A stretch of DNA of 64,000 nt from Pseudomonas sp. JAI120 (GTDB lineage: Bacteria; Pseudomonadota; Gammaproteobacteria; Pseudomonadales; Pseudomonadaceae): the NCBI RefSeq assembly GCF_014207255.1, contig NZ_JACHCZ010000001.1, forward strand, positions 1,417,378 to 1,481,377, read 5' to 3'. Below the pieces are notes generated by a model that ran no database searches, had not been told where the DNA came from, and saw only the letters and a program-made list of their open reading frames with translations. The position numbers and the translations under genes are program-made. This document shows, one piece after another, positions 9,240 to 19,115 of this stretch; positions within the stretch are counted from its first letter, which is position 1; every line of letters begins with the position of its first letter.

Positions 9240-9316
9240 TGGTCGGGACGGAGTGATTCGAACACTCGACCCCTAGCACCCCATGCTAGTGCGCTACCGG
9301 ACTGCGCTACGCCCCG
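9240..9316 (-). tRNA. tRNA-Pro (anticodon GGG)
   Basis: This 77-base cloverleaf has a CGGGGCG/CGTCCCG acceptor stem, an anticodon stem CTAGC/GCTAG and a seven-base loop with GGG at the anticodon. The TTCGAAT T-loop is standard and CCA is encoded. It reads proline CCC and CCU codons. A tRNA-Pro downstream of ihfA and the MerR gene is the normal Pseudomonas arrangement. Confidence 0.97.
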
Positions 9317-9406
9317 ACTAGGCGTGTTACTGGATTCGCTTCGTAACGAAGCGATCAGGAATATACCGCAAGCTTTTGAAATGTGGAAGTATTTTAAAAG
9401 CCTGAA

Positions 9407-9763
9407 TCATTTTTTCAAAACCACCAGCACATCTTCCAGTTCGGAGATCATCTGGCGGATCAGTTGCTTGTACTGGGTGGTGTCGTCTTTGGCCTCATCA
9501 CCGGACATACGCTGGCGCGCGCCGCTGATGGTGAACCCCTGATCGTACAGCAATGCACGGATCTGTCGGATCATCAGCACATCCTGGCGCTGATAATACC
9601 GACGGTTCCCGGTGCGTTTGACGGGGTTGAGTTGAGGAAACTCCTGCTCCCAATAGCGCAATACGTGCGGTTTTACCGCACAAAGCTCGCTGACTTCACC
9701 TATGGTGAAGTAGCGTTTGCCTGGGATGACGGGTAGCTCGTCGTTATGACTTGGTTCCAGCAT
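9407..9763 (-). CDS. MerR-family transcriptional regulator
   Basis: The product is a 118-residue MerR-type regulator. An N-terminal winged helix has [21 protein letters not shown], including the RYWE motif, then [10 protein letters not shown] and [14 protein letters not shown]. The short C-terminal part ends in a coiled coil and lacks the metal-binding cysteines of MerR or CueR. The ATG at 9763 follows GAGG at a good distance and lies inside the end of ihfA, overlapping it by 20 bases, so translation is probably coupled. This gene follows ihfA in Pseudomonas generally. Target genes and ligand are unknown. Confidence 0.88.
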   Translation of the reverse strand: MLEPSHNDELPVIPGKRYFTIGEVSELCAVKPHVLRYWEQEFPQLNPVKRTGNRRYYQRQDVLMIRQIRALLYDQGFTISGARQRMSGDEAKDDTTQYKQLIRQMISELEDVLVVLKK

Positions 9764-10046
9764 AAGCCTCAACTCGGGCCTTCAACTTCTGCCCTGGACG
9801 AAAGGTGACCACACGGCGAGCCGTGATCGGGATTTCTTCTCCCGTTTTTGGATTGCGGCCAGGCCGCTGGCGTTTGTCCCGCAGGTCAAAGTTGCCGAAA
9901 CCGGACAATTTGACCTGTTCGTTGTCTTCCAGAGCGTGCCTGATCTCTTCAAAAAACAGCTCGACCAATTCCTTGGCCTCGCGCTTGTTCAGACCCAACT
10001 CTTCGTACAGACGTTCCGCCATCTCAGCTTTCGTCAAAGCCCCCAT
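9744..10046 (-). CDS. ihfA: Integration host factor subunit alpha
   Basis: This is a 100-residue HU/IHF-fold protein with the start [19 protein letters not shown] and the DNA-inserting beta-arm [19 protein letters not shown] with its conserved proline. With IhfB it binds and sharply bends DNA and supports sigma-54 promoters, recombination and nucleoid structure. It starts three bases after the pheT stop, in the same pheST-ihfA order as in E. coli, so it is probably cotranscribed with the synthetase genes. Confidence 0.97.
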   Translation of the reverse strand: MGALTKAEMAERLYEELGLNKREAKELVELFFEEIRHALEDNEQVKLSGFGNFDLRDKRQRPGRNPKTGEEIPITARRVVTFRPGQKLKARVEAYAGTKS

Positions 10047-10049
10047 ACG

Positions 10050-12428
10050 TCACTTCCTTAACGTGGCGTTCAACCTTTGTTCGAGCGAGGTGAGGATATT
10101 TTGTGTCGTGGTATTCACCTCATCGTCATTAAGAGTGCGCGATGGATGCTGCCAGGTCAAGCCAACTGCAAGGCTTTTTCTATGCGGATCAATGCCTTTA
10201 CCCTGATAGACGTCAAATAGCCTGAGGTCTGTCAGCCATTCCCCTGCATTTTCACGGATTACATCCAGAACGGCAGTGGCGGCGACTTCACGATCGGCGA
10301 TCAGGGCCAGGTCGCGACGCACTTCAGGGAAGCGAGACAACTCGCTGAATTTAGGCATCTTGCCCGAGGCCACTTCGGCCAGGACCAGCTCGAAGACGAA
10401 GACCGGGCGGTCGAGCCCAAGGGTTTTCGACAGCTCTGGGTGGATGGCGCCGACGAAGCCCACCAGGCGACCGTCACGTTCGATACGCGCAGTCTGGCCA
10501 GGGTGCAACGCCGGGTGGTTGCCTGGCACAAATTTGAAGTCGTCCAGCGCACCGGCAAAGCCCAGTACCGCTTCCACGTCAGCTTTAACGTCGAAGAAGT
10601 CCACGGCATCACGGCCTTGCGCCCAGCCTTCCGGCAAGCGGCTGCCGCAAACAACACCGGCCAGCATTGGCTCTTGCTTCAGGCCGTCGAGTTGACCGAC
10701 AAACCGCAGGCCGCTTTCGAACATGCGCACGCGGTCTTGCTGACGGTTCAGGTTATGGGAAAGGGCTTTCACCAGGCCTGGCCACAGGGACGAACGCATG
10801 GCGGCCATGTCGTTGGAGATCGGGTTGGCCAGCAGCAGCGGTTCGACGCCCGGGTTGAACAGCTCGAACTGCTTGGGATCGATGAAGCTGTAGGTCACCG
10901 CTTCCTGATAGCCACGGGCAACCAGCAGACGGCGCAGCTCAGGCAAATGCGCACGCGCTTCTGCCTTGGGTTGCGGTGCCAGGCGCGCTTGCGGGTAACG
11001 AACCGGCAAGCGGTTGTAGCCGTACAGGCGAGCCAGTTCTTCGATCAGATCGACTTCCAGGCTGATATCGAAGCGATGGCTTGGCACTTCAACATGCCAC
11101 TGCCCTTCCCCACCCGCAGAAATGTTCAACCCGAGGGCCGACAACAATTGCTCGATTTCAGCCGGAGCGATGACCAGGCCGAGCATTTGTTCGACGCTTT
11201 TGGCGCGCAGGGTGATCGGCGCAACAGACGGCAGATACTGCTCGCTGACGGTTTCAGTGATCGGGCCGGCTTCGCCACCGGTGATTTCCAGCAGCAGGCC
11301 AGTGGCGCGCTCCATGGCTTCACGGGCGAGCTTCCAGTCCACACCACGCTCATAGCGGTGCGAAGCATCAGTGTGCAGGCCGTAGGAACGGGCCTTGCCA
11401 GCGATGACAATCTGGTCGAAGAAGGCGCTTTCAAGAAATACATCGCGCGTAGTCGCAGACACACCGCTGTGCTCGCCTCCCATCACACCGGCAATCGCCA
11501 GGGCGCGGGAGTGGTCAGCGATCACCAGGGTGTCGGCGCGCAGGCTGACTTCCTGGCCGTCGAGCAGAACCAGCTTCTCGCCTTCTTCGGCCATACGCAC
11601 GCGGATGCCGCCATTGATTTCAGCGAGATCGAAAGCATGCAGCGGTTGGCCCAGTTCAAGCATCACGTAGTTGGTGATATCGACGGCAGCGTCGATGCTG
11701 CGCACGTCGGCACGACGCAGGCGCTCAACCATCCACAGCGGGGTTGGCTTGGACAGGTCAACGTTGCGGATCACGCGCCCCAGGTAACGTGGGCAGGCGT
11801 TTGGCGCCAGCACTTCGATCGGACGCACTTCATCGTGCACCGCAGCCACTGCAGCAACCACTGGACGAGTCACTGGAGCGTCGTACAGCGCACCTACTTC
11901 ACGGGCCAGGCCAGCCAGGGACAAGCAATCGCCGCGGTTCGGAGTCAGGTCGACCTCGATGCTGGCGTCTTCCAGTTCCAGATAGACGCGAATGTCCTGC
12001 CCCACTGGCGCATCGCCCGGCAGCTCCATCAGGCCATCGTTGCCCTCGCCTACTTGCAACTCCGCCTGGGAGCACAGCATGCCGTTGGACTCGACCCCAC
12101 GCAGCTTGGCCTTCTTGATCTTGAAGTCGCCCGGCAGTTCGGCGCCGATCATGGCGAACGGGATCTTCAGGCCCGGGCGCACGTTAGGCGCTCCGCACAC
12201 GACCTGGAACGTTTGCGCGCCATTGCTGACCTGGCACACACGTAATTTGTCGGCATCAGGGTGTTGCTCGGTGCTCAACACCTCACCCACGACCACGCCA
12301 CTGAAAACACCGGCGGCCGGCGTAACGCTATCGACCTCAAGACCGGCCATCGACAGACGCGCAACCAGCGCATCGCGGTCTACCTGCGGGCTTACCCAGC
12401 CACGCAGCCATTGTTCACTGAATTTCAT
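10050..12428 (-). CDS. pheT: Phenylalanyl-tRNA synthetase beta subunit
   Basis: The beta chain (792 residues) of the cytoplasmic alpha2-beta2 enzyme that charges tRNA-Phe. The N-terminal tRNA-binding (EMAP/OB) domain contains GVVVGEVLSTEQHPDADKL. The B3/B4 editing domain, B5 domain and a catalytic-like core follow, and the anticodon-binding FDX-ACB domain closes the protein (FPEVRRDLALIADREV). Length matches the gamma-proteobacterial family. It starts 26 bases after pheS and is followed closely by ihfA, as one operon. Confidence 0.97.
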   Translation of the reverse strand: MKFSEQWLRGWVSPQVDRDALVARLSMAGLEVDSVTPAAGVFSGVVVGEVLSTEQHPDADKLRVCQVSNGAQTFQVVCGAPNVRPGLKIPFAMIGAELPGDFKIKKAKLRGVESNGMLCSQAELQVGEGNDGLMELPGDAPVGQDIRVYLELEDASIEVDLTPNRGDCLSLAGLAREVGALYDAPVTRPVVAAVAAVHDEVRPIEVLAPNACPRYLGRVIRNVDLSKPTPLWMVERLRRADVRSIDAAVDITNYVMLELGQPLHAFDLAEINGGIRVRMAEEGEKLVLLDGQEVSLRADTLVIADHSRALAIAGVMGGEHSGVSATTRDVFLESAFFDQIVIAGKARSYGLHTDASHRYERGVDWKLAREAMERATGLLLEITGGEAGPITETVSEQYLPSVAPITLRAKSVEQMLGLVIAPAEIEQLLSALGLNISAGGEGQWHVEVPSHRFDISLEVDLIEELARLYGYNRLPVRYPQARLAPQPKAEARAHLPELRRLLVARGYQEAVTYSFIDPKQFELFNPGVEPLLLANPISNDMAAMRSSLWPGLVKALSHNLNRQQDRVRMFESGLRFVGQLDGLKQEPMLAGVVCGSRLPEGWAQGRDAVDFFDVKADVEAVLGFAGALDDFKFVPGNHPALHPGQTARIERDGRLVGFVGAIHPELSKTLGLDRPVFVFELVLAEVASGKMPKFSELSRFPEVRRDLALIADREVAATAVLDVIRENAGEWLTDLRLFDVYQGKGIDPHRKSLAVGLTWQHPSRTLNDDEVNTTTQNILTSLEQRLNATLRK

Positions 12429-12454
12429 CCTGCTCTCCTAAAGATTCGTTACGA

Positions 12455-13525
<1,071 letters not shown>

Positions 13526-13580
13526 ATGACGTTTACCACCTTGGGCTACAGGAGCAGCCCAGGGTGACTGTCGGGGGTAC

Positions 13581-13937
13581 TTAAGCCAAGGTGGCTTTAG
13601 CTTTCTCGACAATCGCAGCAAACACCGCTTTTTCGTTCACAGCCAGTTCAGCCAGAACCTTACGGTCGATTTCGATGGACGCTTTTTTCAGGCCAGCGAT
13701 GAAACGGCTGTAGGACAGACCGTTAACACGTGCACCAGCGTTGATACGAGCGATCCACAGAGCGCGGAACTGACGTTTTTTCTGACGACGGTCGCGGTAG
13801 GCGTATTGGCCTGCCTTGATTACCGCTTGCTTGGCAACACGGAATACGCGTGAACGCGCGCCGTAGTAGCCTTTAGCGAGTTTCAGAATTTTTTTGTGAC
13901 GTTTACGGGCAATGACGCCACGCTTTACACGAGCCAT
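13581..13937 (-). CDS. rplT: 50S ribosomal protein L20
   Basis: A 118-residue basic ribosomal protein with the typical start [29 protein letters not shown] and helix [16 protein letters not shown]. It binds 23S rRNA early in 50S assembly and, in E. coli, represses its own operon through the rpmI leader. It follows rpmI by 29 bases in the standard infC-rpmI-rplT order. Confidence 0.98.
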   Translation of the reverse strand: MARVKRGVIARKRHKKILKLAKGYYGARSRVFRVAKQAVIKAGQYAYRDRRQKKRQFRALWIARINAGARVNGLSYSRFIAGLKKASIEIDRKVLAELAVNEKAVFAAIVEKAKATLA

Positions 13938-13966
13938 GAGTTACTTCCTCTATTCTTGATCCAAAA

Positions 13967-14161
13967 TTAACGAAGGCGCAGCATGCGCTCGACTTTTGCC
14001 ACGTCAGACGGATGCAGCAAGCTGCTACCGCGCAGTTGACGCTTACGCTTGGTCGACATTTTGGTCAGGATGTGGCTCTTGAAAGCGTGCTTGTGCTTGA
14101 TACCGTTAGCAGTTTTCAGAAACCGCTTAGCAGCACCACTTTTAGTCTTCATCTTTGGCAT
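13967..14161 (-). CDS. rpmI: 50S ribosomal protein L35
   Basis: A 64-residue basic protein beginning [20 protein letters not shown], the diagnostic start of L35. It sits between infC and rplT. The 60-base gap from infC is the region where L20 autoregulation acts in E. coli; I did not resolve a pseudoknot here. Confidence 0.98.
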   Translation of the reverse strand: MPKMKTKSGAAKRFLKTANGIKHKHAFKSHILTKMSTKRKRQLRGSSLLHPSDVAKVERMLRLR

Positions 14162-14221
14162 GTTCGGATACTCCGCATTCAGTTGATAAACATAATCAGA
14201 AGGCCTGCCGTGCCCTGTTGA

Positions 14222-14773
14222 TTACTTCTTCTTTTTCGGGGCGATGACCATGATCAGCTGGCGTCCTTCCATCTTAGGATGCTGTTCGACCGAACCGTAC
14301 TCGAGCAGGTCAGCTTCAACCCGCTTGAGGAGTTCCATCCCCAGCTCCTGGTGGGCCATCTCACGGCCGCGGAATCGCAAGGATACCTTGGCCCTGTCCC
14401 CATCACTCAGGAAACGTACCAGGTTGCGCAGTTTTACCTGGTAATCCCCTTCCTCCGTCCCTGGACGAAACTTGATTTCTTTTACTTGAATCTGCTTCTG
14501 GTTCTTCTTCGCCGCGGCAACCTGCTTCTTCTTTTCGAAGATCGACTTGCCGTAGTCCATCACCCGGCAAACGGGTGGGATTGCATCGGCGGAAATTTCC
14601 ACCAGGTCCAACTTGGACTCTTCTGCAATACGAAGCGCTTCATCAATCGAGACGATGCCAATCTGCTCGCCGTCAGCGCCAATTAACCGAACCTCGCGTG
14701 CCGAGATATTCTCGTTGATCGGGGCTTTCGGTGCAGCTCGTTTATCTTGTCTCATTTCACGCTTAATAATAAT
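14222..14773 (-). CDS. infC: Translation initiation factor IF-3 (ATT start)
   Basis: IF-3 binds the 30S subunit, blocks premature 50S joining and proofreads the initiator tRNA and start codon. Both domains are seen: the N-terminal part with [15 protein letters not shown] and the C-terminal part with [20 protein letters not shown] and [13 protein letters not shown]. The first ATG (14755) has no ribosome binding site. Upstream in frame is a run of three ATT codons (14773, 14770, 14767) behind GGAG, so I start at the first ATT, giving 183 residues with IIKRE before the ATG. Non-standard starts are a known device by which IF-3 represses its own synthesis. The first ATT shares one base with the thrS stop codon. 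Confidence 0.93.
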   Translation of the reverse strand: MIIKREMRQDKRAAPKAPINENISAREVRLIGADGEQIGIVSIDEALRIAEESKLDLVEISADAIPPVCRVMDYGKSIFEKKKQVAAAKKNQKQIQVKEIKFRPGTEEGDYQVKLRNLVRFLSDGDRAKVSLRFRGREMAHQELGMELLKRVEADLLEYGSVEQHPKMEGRQLIMVIAPKKKK

Positions 14774-16695
14774 TACTCCGAATCTGGGCGACCACGCCGG
14801 GAAACCGCTTGCGCGAGGAACTCAGCGAACTGGGCGACGGGCATCGAGCCCAGGTCAGCACCTTCACGAGTACGCACAGCGACAGTCTGCATCTCGACTT
14901 CCCGATCTCCGATAACCAAAAGATAGGGAACCTTGAGCAAAGTATGCTCGCGGATTTTAAAGCCGATCTTTTCATTTCTCAAGTCGGACTTGGCACGAAA
15001 TCCGCTTTCGTTGAGAGTTTTTTCAACTTCAGCAGCAAAATCTGCCTGTTTATCAGTGATATTCATGATCACTGCCTGAGTCGGAGCCAGCCACGCAGGG
15101 AACGCACCCTCGTAGTGCTCGATCAGGATCCCGACGAACCGTTCGAACGAACCGAGGATCGCCCGGTGCAGCATAACCGGGTGTTTACGGCTGTTGTCTT
15201 CGGAGACGTATTCGGCTCCCAAACGGATCGGCAGGTTAAAATCGAGCTGCAAGGTACCACATTGCCAGACACGGCCAAGGCAATCTTTCAACGAGAACTC
15301 GATCTTCGGACCGTAGAAGGCACCCTCGCCCGGCTGCAGGTCGTACGCAAGGCCCGCACTGTCTAGCGCTGCGGCCAGTGCCGCTTCAGCGCGGTCCCAC
15401 AGTTCGTCGGAACCGACGCGTTTTTCCGGACGAGTGGACAGCTTCATCTCGACTTCGGTAAAGCCGAAATCGCGATAAACGTCCATGGTCAGCTTGATGA
15501 ACGCGGCGGATTCGGCCTGCATCTGCTCTTCGGTACAGAAGATGTGGGCGTCGTCCTGGGTGAAGCCGCGCACACGCATGATGCCGTGCAGCGCACCCGA
15601 TGGCTCGTTACGGTGGCAGGCGCCGAACTCGGCCAAACGCATCGGCAACTCGCGGTAGCTCTTCAAGCCCTGGTTGAACACCTGCACGTGGCAAGGGCAG
15701 TTCATCGGCTTGATGGCGTAGTCGCGGTTTTCCGATTGTGTAGTGAACATGTTGTCGGCGTAGTTGGCCCAGTGCCCGGACTTCTCCCACAGGCTGCGAT
15801 CAACGACCTGTGGGGTCTTGATCTCCAGGTAACCGTTGTCGCGCTGAACCTTGCGCATGTACTGCTCAAGCACCTGGTACAGGGTCCAGCCGTTCGGGTG
15901 CCAGAACACCATGCCCGGCGCTTCTTCCTGGAGGTGGAACAGGTTAAGACGCTTGCCGATCTTGCGGTGATCGCGCTTTTCGGCTTCTTCAATGCGCTGG
16001 ATATAGGCGGCCAGCTGCTTCTTGTCAGCCCAGGCGGTGCCGTAGATCCGTTGCAACTGCTCGTTCTTCGCATCGCCGCGCCAGTAGGCACCAGACAATT
16101 TGGTCAGCTTGAACGATTTGAGGAAGCGCGTGTTCGGCACGTGCGGACCACGGCACATGTCGACGTATTCTTCGTGGTAGTACAGGCCCATTGCCTGTTC
16201 GTCCGGCATGTCTTCCACCAGACGCAGCTTGTAGTCCTCGCCACGCGCGGTGAACACGTCGATCACCTCGGCACGCGGGGTGACTTTCTTGATGACGTCG
16301 TAATCTTTTTCGATCAGTGCGTGCATGCGCTGTTCGATGGCGGCCAGATCGTCCGGAGTGAAAGGACGCTCGTAGGCGATGTCGTAGTAAAAACCTTCGT
16401 CGATGACCGGGCCGATCACCATTTTCGCAGTTGGGTACAGCTGCTTGACCGCATGGCCAATCAGGTGCGCGCAAGAGTGGCGAATGATCTCCAGCCCCTC
16501 TTGATCCTTGGGCGTGATGATTTGCAGGCTGGCATCGGAGGTGATCAGGTCGCTGGCGTCAACCAGCTTGCCATCGACCTTGCCGGCCACGGTGGCCTTG
16601 GCCAGGCCGGCACCAATGGAGGCGGCGACCTCGGCTACGGAAACCGAATGATCGAATGAACGTTGACTGCCGTCGGGAAGAGTAATAGTTGGCAT
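14773..16695 (-). CDS. thrS: Threonyl-tRNA synthetase
   Basis: A 640-residue class II synthetase that charges tRNA-Thr. It has an N-terminal TGS domain ([15 protein letters not shown]), an editing domain with the zinc-type motif [16 protein letters not shown], a catalytic core with [10 protein letters not shown] and [19 protein letters not shown], and a C-terminal anticodon-binding domain. I chose the ATG at 16695, behind AGGAGAGGAGG, over an upstream ATG at 16728 that would lie inside a leader hairpin. It heads the thrS-infC-rpmI-rplT block. The leader has hairpins that look like tRNA-Thr anticodon arms, suggesting translational autocontrol. Confidence 0.97.
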   Translation of the reverse strand: MPTITLPDGSQRSFDHSVSVAEVAASIGAGLAKATVAGKVDGKLVDASDLITSDASLQIITPKDQEGLEIIRHSCAHLIGHAVKQLYPTAKMVIGPVIDEGFYYDIAYERPFTPDDLAAIEQRMHALIEKDYDVIKKVTPRAEVIDVFTARGEDYKLRLVEDMPDEQAMGLYYHEEYVDMCRGPHVPNTRFLKSFKLTKLSGAYWRGDAKNEQLQRIYGTAWADKKQLAAYIQRIEEAEKRDHRKIGKRLNLFHLQEEAPGMVFWHPNGWTLYQVLEQYMRKVQRDNGYLEIKTPQVVDRSLWEKSGHWANYADNMFTTQSENRDYAIKPMNCPCHVQVFNQGLKSYRELPMRLAEFGACHRNEPSGALHGIMRVRGFTQDDAHIFCTEEQMQAESAAFIKLTMDVYRDFGFTEVEMKLSTRPEKRVGSDELWDRAEAALAAALDSAGLAYDLQPGEGAFYGPKIEFSLKDCLGRVWQCGTLQLDFNLPIRLGAEYVSEDNSRKHPVMLHRAILGSFERFVGILIEHYEGAFPAWLAPTQAVIMNITDKQADFAAEVEKTLNESGFRAKSDLRNEKIGFKIREHTLLKVPYLLVIGDREVEMQTVAVRTREGADLGSMPVAQFAEFLAQAVSRRGRPDSE

Positions 16696-16714
16696 GGCGC
16701 CTCCTCTCCTAGTG

Positions 16715-16735
16715 GTGACCCCTACCAAAGGTCAC
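16715..16735 (-). promoter_or_regulatory. thrS leader hairpin, tRNA-Thr(GGU)-like loop
   Basis: On the thrS mRNA a seven-pair stem (GUGACCU / GGGUCAC, inner U-G wobble) closes a seven-base loop UUGGUAG. Numbered as an anticodon loop it has U33 and GGU at 34-36, the anticodon of tRNA-Thr(GGU), then A37. It ends four bases before the AGGAGAGGAGG ribosome binding site. In E. coli ThrRS represses its own mRNA through just such anticodon-arm mimics; the role here is inferred. Confidence 0.6.
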
Positions 16736-16774
16736 GTGGGTTGGGATGAGCCAGTACAAGATCCAACACCAGGC

Positions 16775-16809
16775 CGTTCAGTGATGAACGCCTGCCTTAC
16801 AGCGGCAGG
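16775..16809 (-). promoter_or_regulatory. thrS leader hairpin pair, one with UGU loop
   Basis: Two adjacent perfect six-pair hairpins. The upstream one on the mRNA (16809 to 16791) is CCUGCC-GCUGUAA-GGCAGG; its seven-base loop has UGU at the anticodon position, matching tRNA-Thr(UGU), though position 33 is C. The second (16790 to 16775) has a four-base UCAC loop. This resembles the upstream arm of the E. coli thrS operator. Confidence 0.5.
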
Positions 16810-17063
16810 AGCCTTTCGGCCAACCGATAATCGAACCACAGTGACTGGAGTGAGCTAAAAAGAAACATGGCAAGGCGGCAAATGGCGCACCCGGAATTAG
16901 CCAAGCGGAAGATGCTAGCACAGATGAACGGTCATCGCGCCGGGCACACCTGATGTTAAAGACAAATTCCAGCCTTTATAGCTGCAAAAGTGAACTTGGG
17001 CTGTACGCCATGCCTCAAACCCACTGAGAATCGCCGTTCGTCCTCGACCCAAAGGAGCATCCC
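16810..17063. other. Intergenic region between thrS and 17064
   Basis: No gene is visible. The divergent promoters for thrS and for the small secreted protein gene must lie here, but I cannot assign convincing boxes. Confidence 0.4.
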
Positions 17064-17378
17064 ATGATGCGTTTCACCTCTACCCTCGCTCTCGCCGCTA
17101 CCCTGAGCCTCCTTTCCCTCGGCGCGCAGGCCGCCGCCCCGTCCAATTGGCCAGCGGGCGCCCGCGACAGCTTCGTCAGCGACTGCAGCGCAGCTGCCAG
17201 CCAGAACGTTGATGCCAAAACTGCCAAGGCCCATTGCGAATGTGGCGCTGACAAGATCAACGCCGAATTGAGCACAGCAGAAATCAAGGAACTCATGACC
17301 AATCAGAACGCCAGCCCGGAGCTTAAAAACAAAGCGGTCGCGGCTATTTCGTCCTGCAAAGTCGTGAAGAAAAAGTAA
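17064..17378 (+). CDS. Small exported protein with four cysteines
   Basis: A 104-residue protein with a clear Sec signal peptide (cleavage near AQAAA, about residue 24). The mature part is helical, has a conserved-looking set of four Cys (in VSDCSAA, HCECGAD and SSCKV) and ends in a lysine tail. The Cys arrangement suggests two disulfides and a periplasmic location. AAAGGAG lies six bases before the first of two adjacent ATG codons. I do not recognise the family. Confidence 0.75.
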   Translation: MMRFTSTLALAATLSLLSLGAQAAAPSNWPAGARDSFVSDCSAAASQNVDAKTAKAHCECGADKINAELSTAEIKELMTNQNASPELKNKAVAAISSCKVVKKK

Positions 17379-17486
17379 GATCGGGCCCTGATCAGACGTC
17401 CGTTTTGCCGGAAAAACAGCCCGAAAACTGCCATTTCTCACAAATTACGCAGCTTTTACGGCTTTTTTTACCAGCTTATATTTCGT

Positions 17487-17516
17487 GCTGAAGCCCCGTA
17501 AATCGGGGCTTTCAGC
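17487..17516. terminator. Hairpin after the small exported protein gene
   Basis: GCTGAAGCCCCG and CGGGGCTTTCAGC pair with a single bulge and a five-base loop. There is no T-run beyond it, so termination is likely but not certain. It lies between the exported protein gene and the cold shock gene. Confidence 0.5.
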
Positions 17517-17667
17517 CGACACAAGCACCAAACGCAACGCTATTGATTAGCAAACAATGCCTTGGGGGGGCTCCCAAGCCGAACATTTCGACTATGATAG
17601 CCCGGTGTGCCCAGTTGGCCTGAGCAGCACAGCACTACTGAAAATATATGTTTCTTGGAGATACACC

Positions 17668-17880
17668 ATGTCTAATCGCCAAACCGGCACCGTTAAATGG
17701 TTCAACGATGAAAAAGGCTTCGGCTTCATCACTCCTCAAGGTGGCGGTGACGACCTGTTCGTACACTTCAAAGCTATCGAAAGCGACGGTTTCAAAAGCC
17801 TGAAAGAAGGCCAAACCGTCTCCTTCGTGGCTGAGAAAGGCCAAAAGGGTATGCAAGCTGCACAGGTTCGCGGCGAGTAA
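17668..17880 (+). CDS. Cold shock protein, CspA/CapB type
   Basis: A 70-residue single cold-shock domain with RNP1 KGFGFITP and RNP2 DLFVHF. It binds single-stranded RNA and DNA, and acts as an RNA chaperone and antiterminator. TTGGAG precedes the ATG at 17668; the open frame extends upstream but the family always starts at [14 protein letters not shown] monocistronic unit with a leader and its own strong terminator. It is probably the CapB/CspA-type member in Pseudomonas; whether it is cold-inducible cannot be seen. Confidence 0.95.
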   Translation: MSNRQTGTVKWFNDEKGFGFITPQGGGDDLFVHFKAIESDGFKSLKEGQTVSFVAEKGQKGMQAAQVRGE

Positions 17881-17894
17881 TTCTCCGCTGAGCT

Positions 17895-17926
17895 AAAAAA
17901 ACCCCGTCCATGTGACGGGGTTTTTT
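17895..17926 (+). terminator. Terminator of the cold shock gene
   Basis: ACCCCGTC and GACGGGGT form an eight-base stem, preceded by A-rich and followed by T6. The symmetry lets it also serve the convergent I78-type gene. Confidence 0.9.
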
Positions 17927-17953
17927 ATGGGCGTTGCAAAAGCCTGGAAACGA

Positions 17954-18274
17954 TCAGCCGCAATTAACGCGCGTGACCACCAGATTGTCATCGGTATTCA
18001 GGTTCAAGCGGTCGGAGCGGTATTCCAGCGTGATCATATCGTTGGGCTTGAGAATCCGTGCGTTCTGCGCGCCAGCGCGGGTACGGGCCTGCTCCAGCAA
18101 CTGCGGCGAGGCTTTCTGGCCAATGCTGAATTCGGCGGCCTTCGACTCACAGCGGCTATGACCGGCATCGGTCACGGCGGCGTCTTTGGCTGGCTCAGAG
18201 GCACCCGGGGTGCTGCAACCCGCCAACGCGAGTGCTGCCAACAAAGTACCGAATGATGCGAGCTTCCAAGGCAT
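17954..18274 (-). CDS. I78-family peptidase inhibitor lipoprotein
   Basis: A 106-residue lipoprotein. A signal peptide ends in the lipobox LALAGC (Cys at about 19). The C-terminal part has the I78 signature: ARILKPNDMITLEYRSDRLNLNTDD ends in a region closing with TRVNCG, with a partner Cys in SRCESK. I78 members inhibit serine proteases of the subtilisin type. The ATG at 18274 has AGGAGG before it; the longer open frame upstream lacks a signal peptide. It is predicted to protect the envelope from exogenous or endogenous proteases. Confidence 0.82.
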   Translation of the reverse strand: MPWKLASFGTLLAALALAGCSTPGASEPAKDAAVTDAGHSRCESKAAEFSIGQKASPQLLEQARTRAGAQNARILKPNDMITLEYRSDRLNLNTDDNLVVTRVNCG

Positions 18275-18416
18275 GAAGCCTCCTATTGAAAAATGAACAG
18301 AGATCTTGCGACAGCGGTCTGGATGATAGGTTTCAAAACGTAAACCGCCGATAGGCAAGTCTGCCCGACTATCAGCAAGCATTCGCCCGATCAATCGTGA
18401 CCAAATATGAACGTAA

Positions 18417-18722
18417 TCAGTAGATGTCGATGTAATCAAATGGCGGCTTCGGCCAGTTCTGCTTCAGCGCATTAAAAATCTGTGTGACCCAGACCTCGTC
18501 GCTGGCTGCGACGTTGCCGACATAACCGGAGCCCTTGGCCCAGGTCTCCAGGCGAAACAGCAGGCCGTCGATATCAGTGCCTCCCACCACCCCCGAAGAT
18601 ATGTAGGCAATCCCAGCCTTGGTCACACGCAACTGGGTATGTTCGTCATCACTGGCACTGGCGATCAGTTGGCGCACGGCGGCCAGGGTCAGGTTCTCGG
18701 GGTTACTCAAATCGATCTGCAC
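18417..18722 (-). CDS. Conserved hypothetical protein, 101 aa
   Basis: A soluble acidic protein of 101 residues starting at a GTG (18722). The middle has VTKAGIAYISSGVVGG and the end WPKPPFDYIDIY. There is no signal or membrane segment and I do not recognise the family. It lies between the inhibitor gene and a divergent small gene, and is probably monocistronic. Confidence 0.7.
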   Translation of the reverse strand: MQIDLSNPENLTLAAVRQLIASASDDEHTQLRVTKAGIAYISSGVVGGTDIDGLLFRLETWAKGSGYVGNVAASDEVWVTQIFNALKQNWPKPPFDYIDIY

Positions 18723-18876
18723 GCGGGGTCCCCCGGCAATTAAACAGGGGGACAGTGTCGCACAGCGCCTGCTTCATGCCTAAGTAGCAGTGCCAAACCC
18801 CGCGCAAAATGATTAACTGCGCCCGTTAGAGCCGCGTTCCAGCGCACTGCCCAGTATTTCAACCCGTGAGACTTCC

Positions 18877-19089
18877 ATGACCACCGTAACGCTCCAAGCC
18901 GACATCAAAGCCAAGTGGCCCCAAGGGCAAAGTTCCTACAGCCCAGGAAGCCCGGAGGAACTGGCAATCATCGGTATCGACCTGCTGGTCAAGGAACTCG
19001 GCACCCAGGCGGCGCAAGCATTCATCGGCCAGGTATTCGAAAAATACCCGGCCGACCACATGGGGGCACAAGACCCCGAGCGGGAATGA
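18877..19089 (+). CDS. Small hypothetical protein, 70 aa
   Basis: A 70-residue soluble protein starting MTTVTLQADIKAKWPQG and containing IIGIDLLVKELGTQAAQAFIGQVFEKYP, an amphipathic helical region. No known family is recognised. Codon use is like that of the core genes and the reading frame is protein-like, so I accept it as a gene. The ribosome binding site is weak (GTGAGAC). Confidence 0.6.
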   Translation: MTTVTLQADIKAKWPQGQSSYSPGSPEELAIIGIDLLVKELGTQAAQAFIGQVFEKYPADHMGAQDPERE

Positions 19090-19115
19090 GAACCAGCTGA
19101 CGAACGTCGACCGGG

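Noticed and set aside
10440..12245. 601-codon open frame antisense to pheT
   Set aside because: pheT is unmistakable on the other strand; the antisense frame has no family motif or ribosome binding site.
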